Shown piece by piece: positions 25,429 through 34,152 of a DNA stretch of 64,000 bases; positions within the stretch are counted from its first letter, which is position 1; every line of letters begins with the position of its first letter. The DNA comes from Clostridiales bacterium. GTDB lineage: Bacteria > Bacillota > Clostridia > Christensenellales > CAG-138. Made by a program: the position numbers and the translations under genes. The notes under the pieces are model-generated. The model was not told the origin of the DNA, ran no database searches, and worked only from the letters and a program-made list of their open reading frames with translations. The stretch is from NCBI GenBank assembly GCA_004558525.1, contig SFCQ01000003.1, forward strand, positions 124,001 through 188,000, in the 5' to 3' direction.

Positions 25429-26043
25429 ATGAATAACAACAGTGTCGAGAGTCCTATGAAACGCGAACGCATGCGCAGCTTTGTTTTGGCAGCCATGTTT
25501 TCTGCCCTTATCATCGTAATGACCGTTGTGCCCATGACCGGCTATATAACCGTTGGGCCTGTCGAGATAACCACGCTGCATATCGTGGTAGCCATAGGCG
25601 CTACGATACTCGGCTGGAAATACGGCGCACTTTTAGGGCTCGTATGGGGTGTTACATGCGTTATACGCGCATTTACGAATCCGTTATGGATAATGTTCAC
25701 AAACCCGCTTATATCGGTGCTGCCGAGGGTGCTCGTAGGCGCCGTTGCGGGACTTGTGTTCAATGGTCTAAGCAAGACCAGGCTCAACAGGACAGTGTGC
25801 GCGCTTATAGCGGCCATAGCCGCAACGCTTACAAACACCGTGCTCGTATTGAGCGCAATGTATATATTCGGCGGCATGTTTGAAAGCTATCGGGAGTTCT
25901 TTGAGCTTTTCAAGACCATATTCACTACCATTATAAGTCTTAACGGCGTTATAGAGCTGGCTGCCGCGGCGATAATAGTTCCGCTTGTATACAGGGTAGC
26001 AGCCCCAGTATGGTATAAGCAGCGCGTGAAGGGAGAAAACTGA
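25429..26043 (+). CDS. ECF transporter S component, probably for pantothenate
   Basis: 204 residues with about six membrane helices (LAAMFSALIIVMTVVPMTGYITVGPVEITTLHIVVAIGA is a typical S-component start). S components bind a vitamin and dock on a shared energising module, which is not in this window. The next gene, 1 nt downstream, is a type II pantothenate kinase, so pantothenate is the likely substrate (PanT-like); this is inference from the operon. ATG 25429 has AAGGAG 8 nt upstream; an upstream TTG lies too close to it. Confidence 0.85.
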   Translation: MNNNSVESPMKRERMRSFVLAAMFSALIIVMTVVPMTGYITVGPVEITTLHIVVAIGATILGWKYGALLGLVWGVTCVIRAFTNPLWIMFTNPLISVLPRVLVGAVAGLVFNGLSKTRLNRTVCALIAAIAATLTNTVLVLSAMYIFGGMFESYREFFELFKTIFTTIISLNGVIELAAAAIIVPLVYRVAAPVWYKQRVKGEN

Positions 26044-26044
26044 C

Positions 26045-26878
26045 GTGGGCATCGTCCTTGGCATAGATATAGGCGGCTCGACGACAAAGATAGCGGGCTA
26101 CCTCGAATCCGGCCAGCGCATAGGCACGCTTAGGGTCGAAGCGTCGGACAGGCTTACCTCGCTCTACGGTGCGATAGGCAACTTTTTAAGCACACGGGGC
26201 ATCGCGCTCAACGATGTTGCCTGCTTCGTCATAACCGGCGTCGGCGCAGCGCTTGTTGAGGGCGACATATACGGCATACGCACCGAGCGCATAGACGAAT
26301 TCGTTGCCATAGGCAATGGAGGCCTCGCTTTGAGCGGCAAGGAAGAGGCGCTTGTGGTAAGCCTTGGCACAGGCACGGCATTCGTCCGCGCCGGCAGGCT
26401 TGGCTGCGTGCATATAGGCGGCAGCGGCGTAGGCGGCGGCACGCTTGCGGGACTTTCCTGGCACATATTCCATGAAAACGATCACGGCGCAATGGCGCGC
26501 CTTGCCGAGCAGGGCGACCTCAGCAAGGTCGATCTTATGATATCCGATATCTGCACCAACGAGGTCGGCACGCTGCCATCGCACATAACGGCGTCAAACT
26601 TTGGCAAGATAACCAGCGCCGCTTCAAAAGAGGATATAGCTATGGGCCTTGTCAACATGGTGTTTCAGACCGTCGGCATGCTCTCCGTGTTCGCGCTGAA
26701 AAACGACAAGGTGAAGGACGTCGTGCTTACCGGCAGCCTTGCCAACATGAGCCTTGCGCCAAAGATAATGAGCGTCGTTGAGGAGATATCGGACGTTAAG
26801 TTCTTCATTCCTGAAAACGCAACGTTCGCAACGGCCATAGGCGCGGCGCTGCCGTTCGTGGCGGGAGCTAAGCTATAA
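26045..26878 (+). CDS. coaW: Type II pantothenate kinase
   Basis: 277 residues of the acetate/sugar kinase fold (Fumble/CoaW family). It phosphorylates pantothenate, the first step to coenzyme A. It has the ATP loop GIDIGGSTTKIAGY (5-18), VISLGTGTAFVRA-like VVSLGTGTAFVRA near 108, HIGGSGVGGGTLAGLSW near 126 and VVLTGSLANM near 230. GTG start at 26045 with AAGGGAG about 12 nt upstream, within the end of the ECF gene. Type II enzymes are insensitive or weakly sensitive to CoA feedback. Ends in a strong terminator. Confidence 0.92.
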   Translation: MGIVLGIDIGGSTTKIAGYLESGQRIGTLRVEASDRLTSLYGAIGNFLSTRGIALNDVACFVITGVGAALVEGDIYGIRTERIDEFVAIGNGGLALSGKEEALVVSLGTGTAFVRAGRLGCVHIGGSGVGGGTLAGLSWHIFHENDHGAMARLAEQGDLSKVDLMISDICTNEVGTLPSHITASNFGKITSAASKEDIAMGLVNMVFQTVGMLSVFALKNDKVKDVVLTGSLANMSLAPKIMSVVEEISDVKFFIPENATFATAIGAALPFVAGAKL

Positions 26879-26908
26879 TCCATTCACGATGGAACAGCAA
26901 TACGTAAT

Positions 26909-26948
26909 ACAAGCGTACAGTCTCCTTTGTGCTGTACGCTTGTTTGCT
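26909..26948 (+). terminator. Terminator after coaW
   Basis: Perfect 12-bp stem ACAAGCGTACAG/CTGTACGCTTGT (26909-26920, 26932-26943) followed by TTGCTTT. pcrA ends just beyond on the other strand. Confidence 0.85.
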
Positions 26949-29102
26949 TTATACCTCTTTAAGGTTTGCATTAAAGTTTATCTTCCTTGTGGTGGGCAGC
27001 TCGTCAAATTTTACGACGTATGCCATGCGCTCCTCGTCTATGTCCTCTATCACGCCGTTGCCCATTATGTCGTGGCGCACCCTGTCGCCCACGTTCAACC
27101 TTTGCTGCCTGGATAAGCCTTTGAGCCTGTTGTGCGCGCTTGATATATATCTTTGTGCCTCGGCCTTAAGGCCCGGGTCAAGCTCTGTGCTGTAATCCAT
27201 AAGCTGCCTGTCTATATCAAACACAAATCTTGACGGATAGCGGAACGAGCCGTCAAGCCCCCGCCCCTCGGCATCGGATAGATAAAGCCCCTTTTCAGCC
27301 CTTGTCATGGCCACAAAGGCAAGCCTTCTTTCCTCCTCCATCGCTTCAAAGCTGCTTGTGCGCTTTGAGGGGAACATCCCTTCGTCCAGCCCGCATATGA
27401 ACACATACGGGAACTCAAGTCCCTTGGCCGTATGCACGGTCATTAGCTTAACCGCGTTTGGAGCGGCTGCTGCGTCCGCATTAGTAAGCAGCGCCACATG
27501 AGAGAGAAAGTCCTCAAGCCTGCTCTCCTCCCCGCAGCCCGTTTCATATTCGTATACGGCCTGCTTAAGCTCGGCAAGGTTATCGAGCCTATCCTGTGCG
27601 CCCTCCGTGCGCAGCGCCTCCTCATAGCCGGATTCGTTCAATACGGCGCTTAAAAGCTCAGATGCCGGCATGGTATGGTATATGCTGGAAAACCTTTCTA
27701 TCAGCTTGACAAAGCGCCTTGCCTGCGTGTTTGCAAACATGGGCTCGTCTATGCTCTTAACAAGCGCGTCGTAAAGCAGGCAGCCGTTCGCAGCGGCATA
27801 TTCTTTCAGGAAGCGCATGCGCTTTTCGCCTATGTTGCGCTTTGGCGTGTTGACTATCCTCATAAAGGACAGATCGTCCCTGTACGCTATAAGCCTCAGG
27901 TAGCTCAGCGCATCCTTTATCTCCATTCTGTCAAAGAACTGCACGCCGCTGTATACTGTGTATGGTATTTCTGCCCGCATAAGGCCCTCTTCTATTGTCC
28001 TTGCGATATAATGCGCCCTGTATAGAATAGTTATATCGCCATACGGTACGCCGGCCTTGCTGAGCTTTTTTATGCGCTCAGCTATTGAGTTTGCTTCCTC
28101 CTTTGTTGTTTTGGCGTGGGAATACACTACCCTTTCGCCCTTAGCCAGCGTCGGTATGAGCTGCTTTTTCATTCTTACGGTATTTTTATCAATAAGCGAG
28201 TTTGCCGCCGCTATTATTTCCGGGGTCGAGCGGTAGTTCTTCATCATCATTATCGTTTTTACCTTGGGAAAATTCTTGTCAAAATCAAGTATGTGCTTAA
28301 CGTTTGCCCCTCGCCAGCTGTATATGGTCTGGTCCGGATCGCCGACTATAAAAAGGTTTTTATGATACGCGCACAGCGCCTGCATAAGCTCGTATTGCAG
28401 CCCGTCTATATCCTGAAACTCGTCTATCATTATGTATTCAAGCCTCTGCTGCCACTTTAGCCTTATTTCGTCCGAGATTGAAAATATATACAGCGTGAAT
28501 TTGATAAGATCGTTATAATCAAGCCCAAAGCATTTCTTCTGCTGATAAAGATAGCCGTAGAATATGACGTCCTTTGCGCTTACGGCTTCATCGTATTTCT
28601 TTTTTAACGCGTCTGTATCCATCGCTATAACGTCAAGATAATACTGGGGACGGTTTTTGCACTTCTCTATTTCAATCATGTCCCTTGCGTTTGAAAACGT
28701 CATGTCCCTAAGCGTCAGCCCGCGCTCCTCATATATTATTTTGAGCATTGAATCTATATCCGAATTATCCAGCACAAGGAAGCTTTTAGGGTACTGGACA
28801 AAGTAGCCGTCCTCCTGCAGCACGGCTACGCAAAAGCCGTGGAAGGTGCTTATAAAGCCGGTGTCGTTATCGCCGGTAAGGCTGCGTATACGCCTTCTCA
28901 TCTCGTTTGCCGCCTTATTGGTAAACGTTACGCAAAGTATGTTTGCAGGCAATATGCCAACCTCGTTAACAAGATACGCGAACCTGTGCGCAAGCGCCCG
29001 TGTTTTTCCGCTGCCGGCTCCGGCCATAACGCGCACAAAGCCTTCCGTGCTGGTCACGGCGTCGCGCTGTTCATCATTCAAGCCAAATAGAATATCGCCC
29101 AT
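26949..29102 (-). CDS. pcrA: UvrD/PcrA-family DNA helicase
   Basis: 717 residues. Superfamily 1A 3'-5' helicase for repair and for clearing replication conflicts. Motif I AGAGSGKTRALAHR (about 28-41), Ia VTFTNKAANEMRRR, II DEFQDID, III GDPDQTIYSWRGA, IV/V around VKLMTVHTAKGLEFPYVFICGLDEGMFP and VI FVAMTRAEKGLYLS. The C-terminal 50 residues contain NVGDRVRHDIMGNGVI, the PcrA tudor-like segment that touches RNA polymerase. RBS GGAGG. Complete. Confidence 0.95.
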   Translation of the reverse strand: MGDILFGLNDEQRDAVTSTEGFVRVMAGAGSGKTRALAHRFAYLVNEVGILPANILCVTFTNKAANEMRRRIRSLTGDNDTGFISTFHGFCVAVLQEDGYFVQYPKSFLVLDNSDIDSMLKIIYEERGLTLRDMTFSNARDMIEIEKCKNRPQYYLDVIAMDTDALKKKYDEAVSAKDVIFYGYLYQQKKCFGLDYNDLIKFTLYIFSISDEIRLKWQQRLEYIMIDEFQDIDGLQYELMQALCAYHKNLFIVGDPDQTIYSWRGANVKHILDFDKNFPKVKTIMMMKNYRSTPEIIAAANSLIDKNTVRMKKQLIPTLAKGERVVYSHAKTTKEEANSIAERIKKLSKAGVPYGDITILYRAHYIARTIEEGLMRAEIPYTVYSGVQFFDRMEIKDALSYLRLIAYRDDLSFMRIVNTPKRNIGEKRMRFLKEYAAANGCLLYDALVKSIDEPMFANTQARRFVKLIERFSSIYHTMPASELLSAVLNESGYEEALRTEGAQDRLDNLAELKQAVYEYETGCGEESRLEDFLSHVALLTNADAAAAPNAVKLMTVHTAKGLEFPYVFICGLDEGMFPSKRTSSFEAMEEERRLAFVAMTRAEKGLYLSDAEGRGLDGSFRYPSRFVFDIDRQLMDYSTELDPGLKAEAQRYISSAHNRLKGLSRQQRLNVGDRVRHDIMGNGVIEDIDEERMAYVVKFDELPTTRKINFNANLKEV

Positions 29103-29125
29103 ATTGCCTCCGCCTTGCTTTGATA

Positions 29126-29151
29126 ATTAAAGGGCGGCCCGAAGGTCGCCC
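29126..29151 (-). terminator. Terminator between the C39-like peptidase gene and pcrA
   Basis: Minus strand GGGCGACC-TTCG-GGCCGCCC, a UUCG-loop hairpin with one mismatch, followed by TTTAATT. Confidence 0.7.
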
Positions 29152-29170
29152 AACACGCTCAATTATTAGT

Positions 29171-30901
29171 TTAGTGCTTTTTCTTCTTAAGCACAACAAA
29201 TATTATCGCTATTACGGCGACTATTGCAGCCGCTATAGCTATTATCGCCCCGTTGCTCAGCCTGCCGCCGTTTGCGTCGTTTTCAGCGGAGGCCGGCTCA
29301 TTGCTCTCTATCGGCGCCTCGGTGCTCTCCGGCTCAAGCGTGGCTTCAGGCGCGGCTGTCGCCTCAGGCTCGGCAGCTGCAGCTTCAAGCTGCATTGAGG
29401 CTGCATACGTCGTGCCGTCGTTAACCATAACAAACAGGTTCATCGTTGCCGACTTCATCTGTGAAAGTATGTCGTCCGGCTTTATTATAAGGTAGCCGTT
29501 GTCGCTTACCCTTAAGCCGTAGCGGAAAACGTTGTTAGCGGTGGTAAGCTTCGCCCCTTCGGGCACAGGCCTCGCATCAGCCTCCTCACCTTCAAGGTAA
29601 TAAGCGATTATGCCGTTCCCTTCGCCCTTGAGCTTGGCGGCGGTGAAGCTCTTGGGCAGCTTTACCTCCTCGCCGTTTACTACAAGCGCATATTCGTTTT
29701 CTCCGCCTTCAACGGGCTTAAGCTCAGCCGCTATCCTGTTGGGATTGCAGGCGGATACGTTTTCTTCCTTGTCGTGGACTATATAAGCTATTCCGGAGCG
29801 CCATGCAGCGTCCAGCTGATCGGCCTTATAGCGCCTTACGCACTGATCGTCGGCCGAGGCGGCGGAGTCGCTTGAATAGAAGTAGTCAACGCCGTCTATC
29901 GTCTCATAGCCGGTTATGGTTATAAGATGGCCTGCGGTGTTGTTTGCCGCTCCGTTTTCAAGATAGGGATACTGGCCGTTTGAGTTTGAAGAATATGCAA
30001 CGCTTATGCCCACGCTGTAGCCATGCGCAAGCTCCTGGCGCAGTATATCAAGGTCGGCATACTGAACGTAAGCGTCATAGCCATAGCTGCCGGCCGCGGC
30101 AACGCTGTAAGACCAGTTGCCAAAGCCTTCATAATACTTGTCATAATCTATAAGCGCTATCTCCTCCGGCAGCGCGTCCTCTCCCCTATCGTTGAGCAGC
30201 ACGCATATGGTGGTCGCGCTGCACATAACGTTCGCGATGCCCCTCTCGCGCACCATCTGGGAATACGCGGGGGTATCGAGCTTCACCTTTTCAGGCAGCT
30301 CAAGCGTTTCGCCGTTGTAAAGCGGGGTTATGTGCTGGCCGTCAAGCGTGTTCTTGTATGTCAGTGCAACCTGCCTTAGGGTTGGCGATACGCCATCCTC
30401 GTTGGCATGCAGTGTCACCTTGAGCTGAACCCTGCTTGCGGTCTCCCCATCCTTGCCGGAAACGGTGAACGTATCGGTATCCATATAGGCAAGATCGTTT
30501 TCGCCGTCAACAGAGGCGCGGTTTATGCTGCCGCTCCACTTGCCCCAGCTGAGCCAATCGCTCCATGCTTTTTTCATGTCAACATATACCCTTGCGCTGA
30601 CCTCTATCCATGTTCCGCTGGGCGTATCGGTATTCCATGAGGCAACAAGGTATTCAAAGGGAGCCGTGCCTATTATATCGCTTGTAAAGCTGCCCTCGGC
30701 CGCCCCATCCTTAAGCGCCACGGCGCCGTTGCCTATGGCTTCGTTTATCTCCGTGTTTTCAAAGCTGCCGTGCATAAAATCCTCCGCCGTAGTGAACAGC
30801 ACAAGGTTGCCCTCAGCCTCTCTATCGGCTTTTTCTGCAAGCGCAGGAACACAGATAAGCGCCATTATAAGCGCCAATACCAAAGCGGCATATCTTTTCA
30901 T
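29171..30901 (-). CDS. Secreted, membrane-anchored C39-like cysteine peptidase
   Basis: 576 residues. Signal peptide 1-22 (ends CVPALA), an Ig/jelly-roll-like N-terminal region (about 30-185), a papain-like C39 domain (about 205-370), an acidic Ala/Glu/Pro linker and a C-terminal membrane helix (549-571) with a KKKKH tail. The candidate catalytic set is C227 in MCSATTIC, H325 in AGHLITITGY and D345. The family (Peptidase_C39_2) acts on exported or wall proteins; the target is unknown. Own promoter and terminator. The GNWSYSVAAAGSYGYDAYVQYADLDILRQEL region is typical for this group. Confidence 0.85.
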   Translation of the reverse strand: MKRYAALVLALIMALICVPALAEKADREAEGNLVLFTTAEDFMHGSFENTEINEAIGNGAVALKDGAAEGSFTSDIIGTAPFEYLVASWNTDTPSGTWIEVSARVYVDMKKAWSDWLSWGKWSGSINRASVDGENDLAYMDTDTFTVSGKDGETASRVQLKVTLHANEDGVSPTLRQVALTYKNTLDGQHITPLYNGETLELPEKVKLDTPAYSQMVRERGIANVMCSATTICVLLNDRGEDALPEEIALIDYDKYYEGFGNWSYSVAAAGSYGYDAYVQYADLDILRQELAHGYSVGISVAYSSNSNGQYPYLENGAANNTAGHLITITGYETIDGVDYFYSSDSAASADDQCVRRYKADQLDAAWRSGIAYIVHDKEENVSACNPNRIAAELKPVEGGENEYALVVNGEEVKLPKSFTAAKLKGEGNGIIAYYLEGEEADARPVPEGAKLTTANNVFRYGLRVSDNGYLIIKPDDILSQMKSATMNLFVMVNDGTTYAASMQLEAAAAEPEATAAPEATLEPESTEAPIESNEPASAENDANGGRLSNGAIIAIAAAIVAVIAIIFVVLKKKKH

Positions 30902-30942
30902 ATTTCAGAAAGCCTCCTGTTTATATATTATCGGTTTTATAT

Positions 30943-30971
30943 ATTGTATCATTGTATTGCGCTTTTTTCAA
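30943..30971 (-). promoter_or_regulatory. Promoter of the C39-like peptidase gene
   Basis: Minus strand: -35 TTGAAA (30971-30966), 17-bp spacer, -10 TACAAT (30948-30943); AGGAGG precedes the ATG. Confidence 0.7.
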
Positions 30972-31028
30972 CTTGTTTGAGCAAAGTCGGTGTTCCATTA
31001 AATCTATACCGCCTGAAAAATGCCAAAA

Positions 31029-31046
31029 CCCCGATGATGATCGGGC
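31029..31046 (-). repeat. Distal duplicate of the hndC terminator hairpin
   Basis: 17 bases (31029-31045) identical to 31256-31272, forming CCCGAT/ATCGGG. With the hndC-proximal copy it brackets dispersed element copy B. Confidence 0.7.
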
Positions 31047-31050
31047 CTTT

Positions 31051-31251
31051 CAGTCTGTCAAAAGAGTGGCTGGTCGCCACTTTTTTGAGCTTTTTCGGGT
31101 TTCGCCTCTCGCATTCGCTCCCGGGCGGCAAAACCCGCAAGGTACGAAAACCTATAGGTTTTCATCCGTTCTGACGTGCATACCGTCAGAGCCGGAATAA
31201 AGCTTAAGGGGCAGCCGCCCCATAACAACCCCAGGGTTTTTCGACACTCTG
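31051..31251 (-). repeat. Dispersed five-hairpin element, copy B
   Basis: Minus-strand copy, co-directional with hndC upstream and the peptidase gene downstream. Hairpin 3 has a CCTATAGG core where copies A and C have CCCAAAGG and CCCAGAGG, so variation is in the loop while the stem GAAAACC/GGTTTTC is constant. The ends form an imperfect terminal inverted repeat (AGAGTGTCGAAAA at one end, AGTCTGTCAAAA reading inward from the other). The last hairpin is AAAAAAGTGGC/GCCACTCTTTT. Confidence 0.85.
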
Positions 31252-31278
31252 AAAGCCCCGATGATGATCGGGGCTTTT
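31252..31278 (-). terminator. hndC terminator
   Basis: AAAGCCCCGAT-GATG-ATCGGGGCTTT, an 11-bp stem with a 4-nt loop, 27 nt past the hndC stop. Confidence 0.8.
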
Positions 31279-31304
31279 GTTGATACTATATTGTTATTTT
31301 CTGC

Positions 31305-33101
31305 TTACCGCTTAGATATCGCGCCAAACTTACAGTTGGTTTCGCATGCGCCGCACTTTATGCACTTCTTGGCGTCTATCACGAACGGGGTCCTTACCTG
31401 GCCGCTTATCGCGCCGGCGGGGCAGTTCCTTGCGCACAGGCTGCAACCGCGGCACTTATCAGGATCTATAACGTAGTTGAGCAGCGCCTTGCATACGCCG
31501 GCGGGGCAGCGCTTTTCGTATATATGCGCCTCGTACTCATCACGGAAATACCTTAATGTGGAAAGCACGGGGTTCGGAGCAGTCTGCCCAAGTCCGCAAA
31601 GCGCGGAGGCCTTTATGTTCTTGGCAAGCTTTTCAAGCTTTTCAATATCTCCGTCCTCGCCCTTGCCCTTGGTTATTCTGTCAAGTATCTCAAGCATTCT
31701 GCGCATGCCTATGCGGCAGGGCGGGCATTTGCCGCAGGATTCGTCAACGGTGAACTCAAGGAAGAACTTGGCTATGTTGACCATGCAGTTATCCTCGTCC
31801 ATAACTATCATGCCGCCGGAGCCCATCATGGAGCCTATGGCGATAAGGTTATCATAGTCTATGGGGATATCAAGATGCTCGGCGGGTATGCAGCCGCCGG
31901 AAGGTCCGCCGGTCTGCGCGGCCTTGAACTTTTTGCCGTTTGGTATGCCGCCGCCTATGTCGTATATTATCTCCCTCAGCGTGGTGCCCATAGGTATTTC
32001 AACAAGGCCGGTATTGTTTATCTTTCCGCCAAGCGCGAACACCTTGGTACCCTTGCTCTTCTCCGTGCCCATGGACGCGAACCACTCCGGCCCGTTAAGT
32101 ATTATCTGGCACACGTTAGCAAGCGTTTCAACGTTATTAAGTATGGTCGGCTTGCCGAAAAGTCCCTTTATAGCAGGGAACGGAGGGCGCGGCCTGGGCT
32201 CGCCGCGGCAGCCCTCTATGGAGGTCATAAGCGCCGTCTCTTCGCCGCATACGAACGCACCGGAGCCAAGGCGCAGATCTATATCGAAGTTGAAGCCCGT
32301 GCCGAATATATCCTTGCCGAGCATGCCCTTTTCCCTGGCCTGATCTATCGCTATGCGCAGCCTCTTTACGGCTATGGGGTACTCTGCGCGCACATATATG
32401 TAGCCCTGCTGGGAGCCTATGGCATAACCTGCTATGGCCATGGCCTCAAGCACGGAATGCGGATCGCCTTCAAGCACGCTCCTGTCCATAAACGCGCCGG
32501 GGTCGCCCTCGTCAGCGTTGCAGCAAACGTACTTCACGTCGCTTTCGGGAGCTTTGGCAAACTTCCACTTCAGTCCCGTCGGGAAGCCGGCGCCGCCGCG
32601 CCCGCGCAGCCCGCTCTTGAGTATAACATCTATAACGTCGTCACGGCTCATCTCGGTAAGCACCTTTGCAAGTGCCTTATAACCGTCAAACGCTATATAC
32701 TCGTTTATATCCTCAGGATTTATTACGCCGCAGTTTCTCAGCGCTACGCGCTTCTGCTTCCTGTAGAAGTCTATCTCGTCAAGAGCAAGTATCTTTCCGT
32801 CGGCGTTTACGCTCTTCTTGTACAGCAGATCCGCTACTATGCGGCCCTTTACAAGATGCTCGCTTACTATCCTCGGCACATCGTCAACCTTTATGTGGCT
32901 GTAGAACGCGCCCTCGGGATACACTATGCAGATAGGTCCGTTTTCGCACAGGCCGAAGCAGCCGGTGCGCACCACCTTGACTTCCTTTTCAAGGCCGGCC
33001 TCCTTTATACATTCCTCAAACCTTTCTATTATAGCCGGAGAATTGGACGAGGAGCAGCCAGTACCTGTGCAGATAAGTATCTGCGAACGATAGAATTCCA
33101 T
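31305..33101 (-). CDS. hndC: NADP-reducing hydrogenase-type subunit HndC / NuoF-like flavoprotein
   Basis: 598 residues. N-terminal thioredoxin-like [2Fe-2S] domain (CTGTGCSSS and later CFGLCENGP, about 11-55). The central NuoF domain binds NAD(P)H and FMN (GRGGAGFPTGLKW near 165, CNADEGDPGAFMDR near 190, GAFVCGEETAL near 278), then the NuoF [4Fe-4S] site SCGKCPPCRIGMRRM near 470. The C-terminal ferredoxin domain has CRGCSLCARNCP and CIKCGACETNC. It is the electron-bifurcation or NAD(P)H-handling subunit. Complete and co-directional with hndA and hndB. Confidence 0.93.
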   Translation of the reverse strand: MEFYRSQILICTGTGCSSSNSPAIIERFEECIKEAGLEKEVKVVRTGCFGLCENGPICIVYPEGAFYSHIKVDDVPRIVSEHLVKGRIVADLLYKKSVNADGKILALDEIDFYRKQKRVALRNCGVINPEDINEYIAFDGYKALAKVLTEMSRDDVIDVILKSGLRGRGGAGFPTGLKWKFAKAPESDVKYVCCNADEGDPGAFMDRSVLEGDPHSVLEAMAIAGYAIGSQQGYIYVRAEYPIAVKRLRIAIDQAREKGMLGKDIFGTGFNFDIDLRLGSGAFVCGEETALMTSIEGCRGEPRPRPPFPAIKGLFGKPTILNNVETLANVCQIILNGPEWFASMGTEKSKGTKVFALGGKINNTGLVEIPMGTTLREIIYDIGGGIPNGKKFKAAQTGGPSGGCIPAEHLDIPIDYDNLIAIGSMMGSGGMIVMDEDNCMVNIAKFFLEFTVDESCGKCPPCRIGMRRMLEILDRITKGKGEDGDIEKLEKLAKNIKASALCGLGQTAPNPVLSTLRYFRDEYEAHIYEKRCPAGVCKALLNYVIDPDKCRGCSLCARNCPAGAISGQVRTPFVIDAKKCIKCGACETNCKFGAISKR

Positions 33102-33127
33102 TATTTATTCCTCCCTATCCAGCTTTA

Positions 33128-33505
33128 TTATTTTTGTTGGGCTTCGTAGTGGTCTATGGTGTATTCGTCTATCACCTTGCCGCCTACGATGTGTTCTTCT
33201 ATTATGCGCCTTGCCATATCCGGCGTAACCTTAACGTACGTTACCTTTTCATGCTCCGGTATGTCTATTTCTACAATGGGCTCAAGCCTGCACAGGCCTA
33301 TGCAGCCCATTTGGGTAACTGCAACGCTGCTAAGCTCACGCTTGCCTATCTCGTCCATAAACGCCATAAGCACGTTCCTTGCTCCGGCAGCTATGCCGCA
33401 TGTGGCCATGCCGACCACTATGCGGGTACCGTGATGATACTTGCGCAGGTTTATGTTCTCAAGCGTTTCCTTGCGGATCGCCTCAAGCTCCTGTATGGAC
33501 TTCAT
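33128..33505 (-). CDS. hndB: [2Fe-2S] ferredoxin-like subunit HndB
   Basis: 125 residues. A thioredoxin-like ferredoxin fold with the HndB pattern: GTRIVVGMATCGIAAGARNVLMAF (first Cys near 55) and TQMGCIGLCRLEPIVEIDIP (Cys pair near 88). It passes electrons between the HndC flavoprotein and partner subunits. GGAGG 9 nt before the ATG. It lies 26 bp ahead of hndC. Confidence 0.92.
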   Translation of the reverse strand: MKSIQELEAIRKETLENINLRKYHHGTRIVVGMATCGIAAGARNVLMAFMDEIGKRELSSVAVTQMGCIGLCRLEPIVEIDIPEHEKVTYVKVTPDMARRIIEEHIVGGKVIDEYTIDHYEAQQK

Positions 33506-33572
33506 ATTGTTAAATACCTCCGTTTAATTCTGTTATGCCTTCATTACCTCAGTTGACAAGAGGACGCAAGCC

Positions 33573-34148
33573 CTAAAGGGCTGAGTTGGCGCGCGCCTGC
33601 GTTCCCGCCGCTTGAATTGCCTCTATAAGGTGTTCCCTTATCCGTGCTGCGGCGCCTGCTTCACCTGATACGATATCGCCGCGCATCGCCCCGTCAAGCT
33701 GCTTAGTGCTGAACACAAAGCCTTTGCCGTCTATAGTATGTTCGTATGTGATATCCGTGTCGGGGTTGGCGCATATCAGCGCGCACACCGTATCCGCCAT
33801 GTTGCCCAGTGGAGGCCTGTCTATGCTTGAAAGCCTAAAGCTCGCTTCAAGCTTTGTGCCTTCTCCTTTTTTTGAGCTGAGCGAGAATTTGCCGCCGCAC
33901 AGCTCCGCTTCCTGCTTTATAAACGGTATCCCAAGGCCTATCTTTCTTGACTTGCGGCCGGTATGGAACGGCGAAACAGCTTTTTTAAGTTCCTCCTCGT
34001 CCATGCCCGCGCCATCATCAGAAACCGTGGTATATATCATGTCGGCCGCACTGTCCTGCCGAATGGCTATATATATGCTTTGCGCCGCTGCCGTTATCGA
34101 GTTTTGCGCGATATCCAGTATGTGCAGCGACAGCTCGCTCATCACCAC
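33573..34148 (-). CDS. GHKL ATPase-domain protein of the hnd operon
   Basis: 191 residues, starting SELSLHILDIAQNSITAAAQ, with the histidine-kinase/anti-sigma-like ATPase boxes: N box (DIAQNSITA), DDGAGM (G1), GLGIPF (G2-like) and GEGTKLEASF. No phosphoacceptor or sensor domain. Stand-alone ATPases of this type recur inside hnd/hydABC hydrogenase operons; their role is unproven. Start is ambiguous: GTG 34148 has AAGGGG 8 nt upstream, ATG 34142 is six bases later. It begins 4 nt after the hndA stop. Confidence 0.85.
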   Translation of the reverse strand: MVMSELSLHILDIAQNSITAAAQSIYIAIRQDSAADMIYTTVSDDGAGMDEEELKKAVSPFHTGRKSRKIGLGIPFIKQEAELCGGKFSLSSKKGEGTKLEASFRLSSIDRPPLGNMADTVCALICANPDTDITYEHTIDGKGFVFSTKQLDGAMRGDIVSGEAGAAARIREHLIEAIQAAGTQARANSAL

Positions 34149-34152
34149 TTTG

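Larger units (their letters stand above)
30902..31304. other. Intergenic region between the peptidase gene and hndC
   Basis: About 400 bp without a gene. It contains the peptidase promoter, the duplicated terminator hairpins and element copy B. Nothing else was recognised. Confidence 0.7.

Noticed and set aside
31875..33149. 424-residue ORF antisense to hndC
   Set aside because: A shadow of the strong codon bias in hndC; the translation is low in recognisable motifs and rich in Tyr/Ala/His runs typical of reverse-complement frames.
33541..33565. Short similarity between 33549 and 55890 (TCAGTTGACAAG...GACGCA)
   Set aside because: Only about 18 bases with an indel, no wider homology; may be chance.
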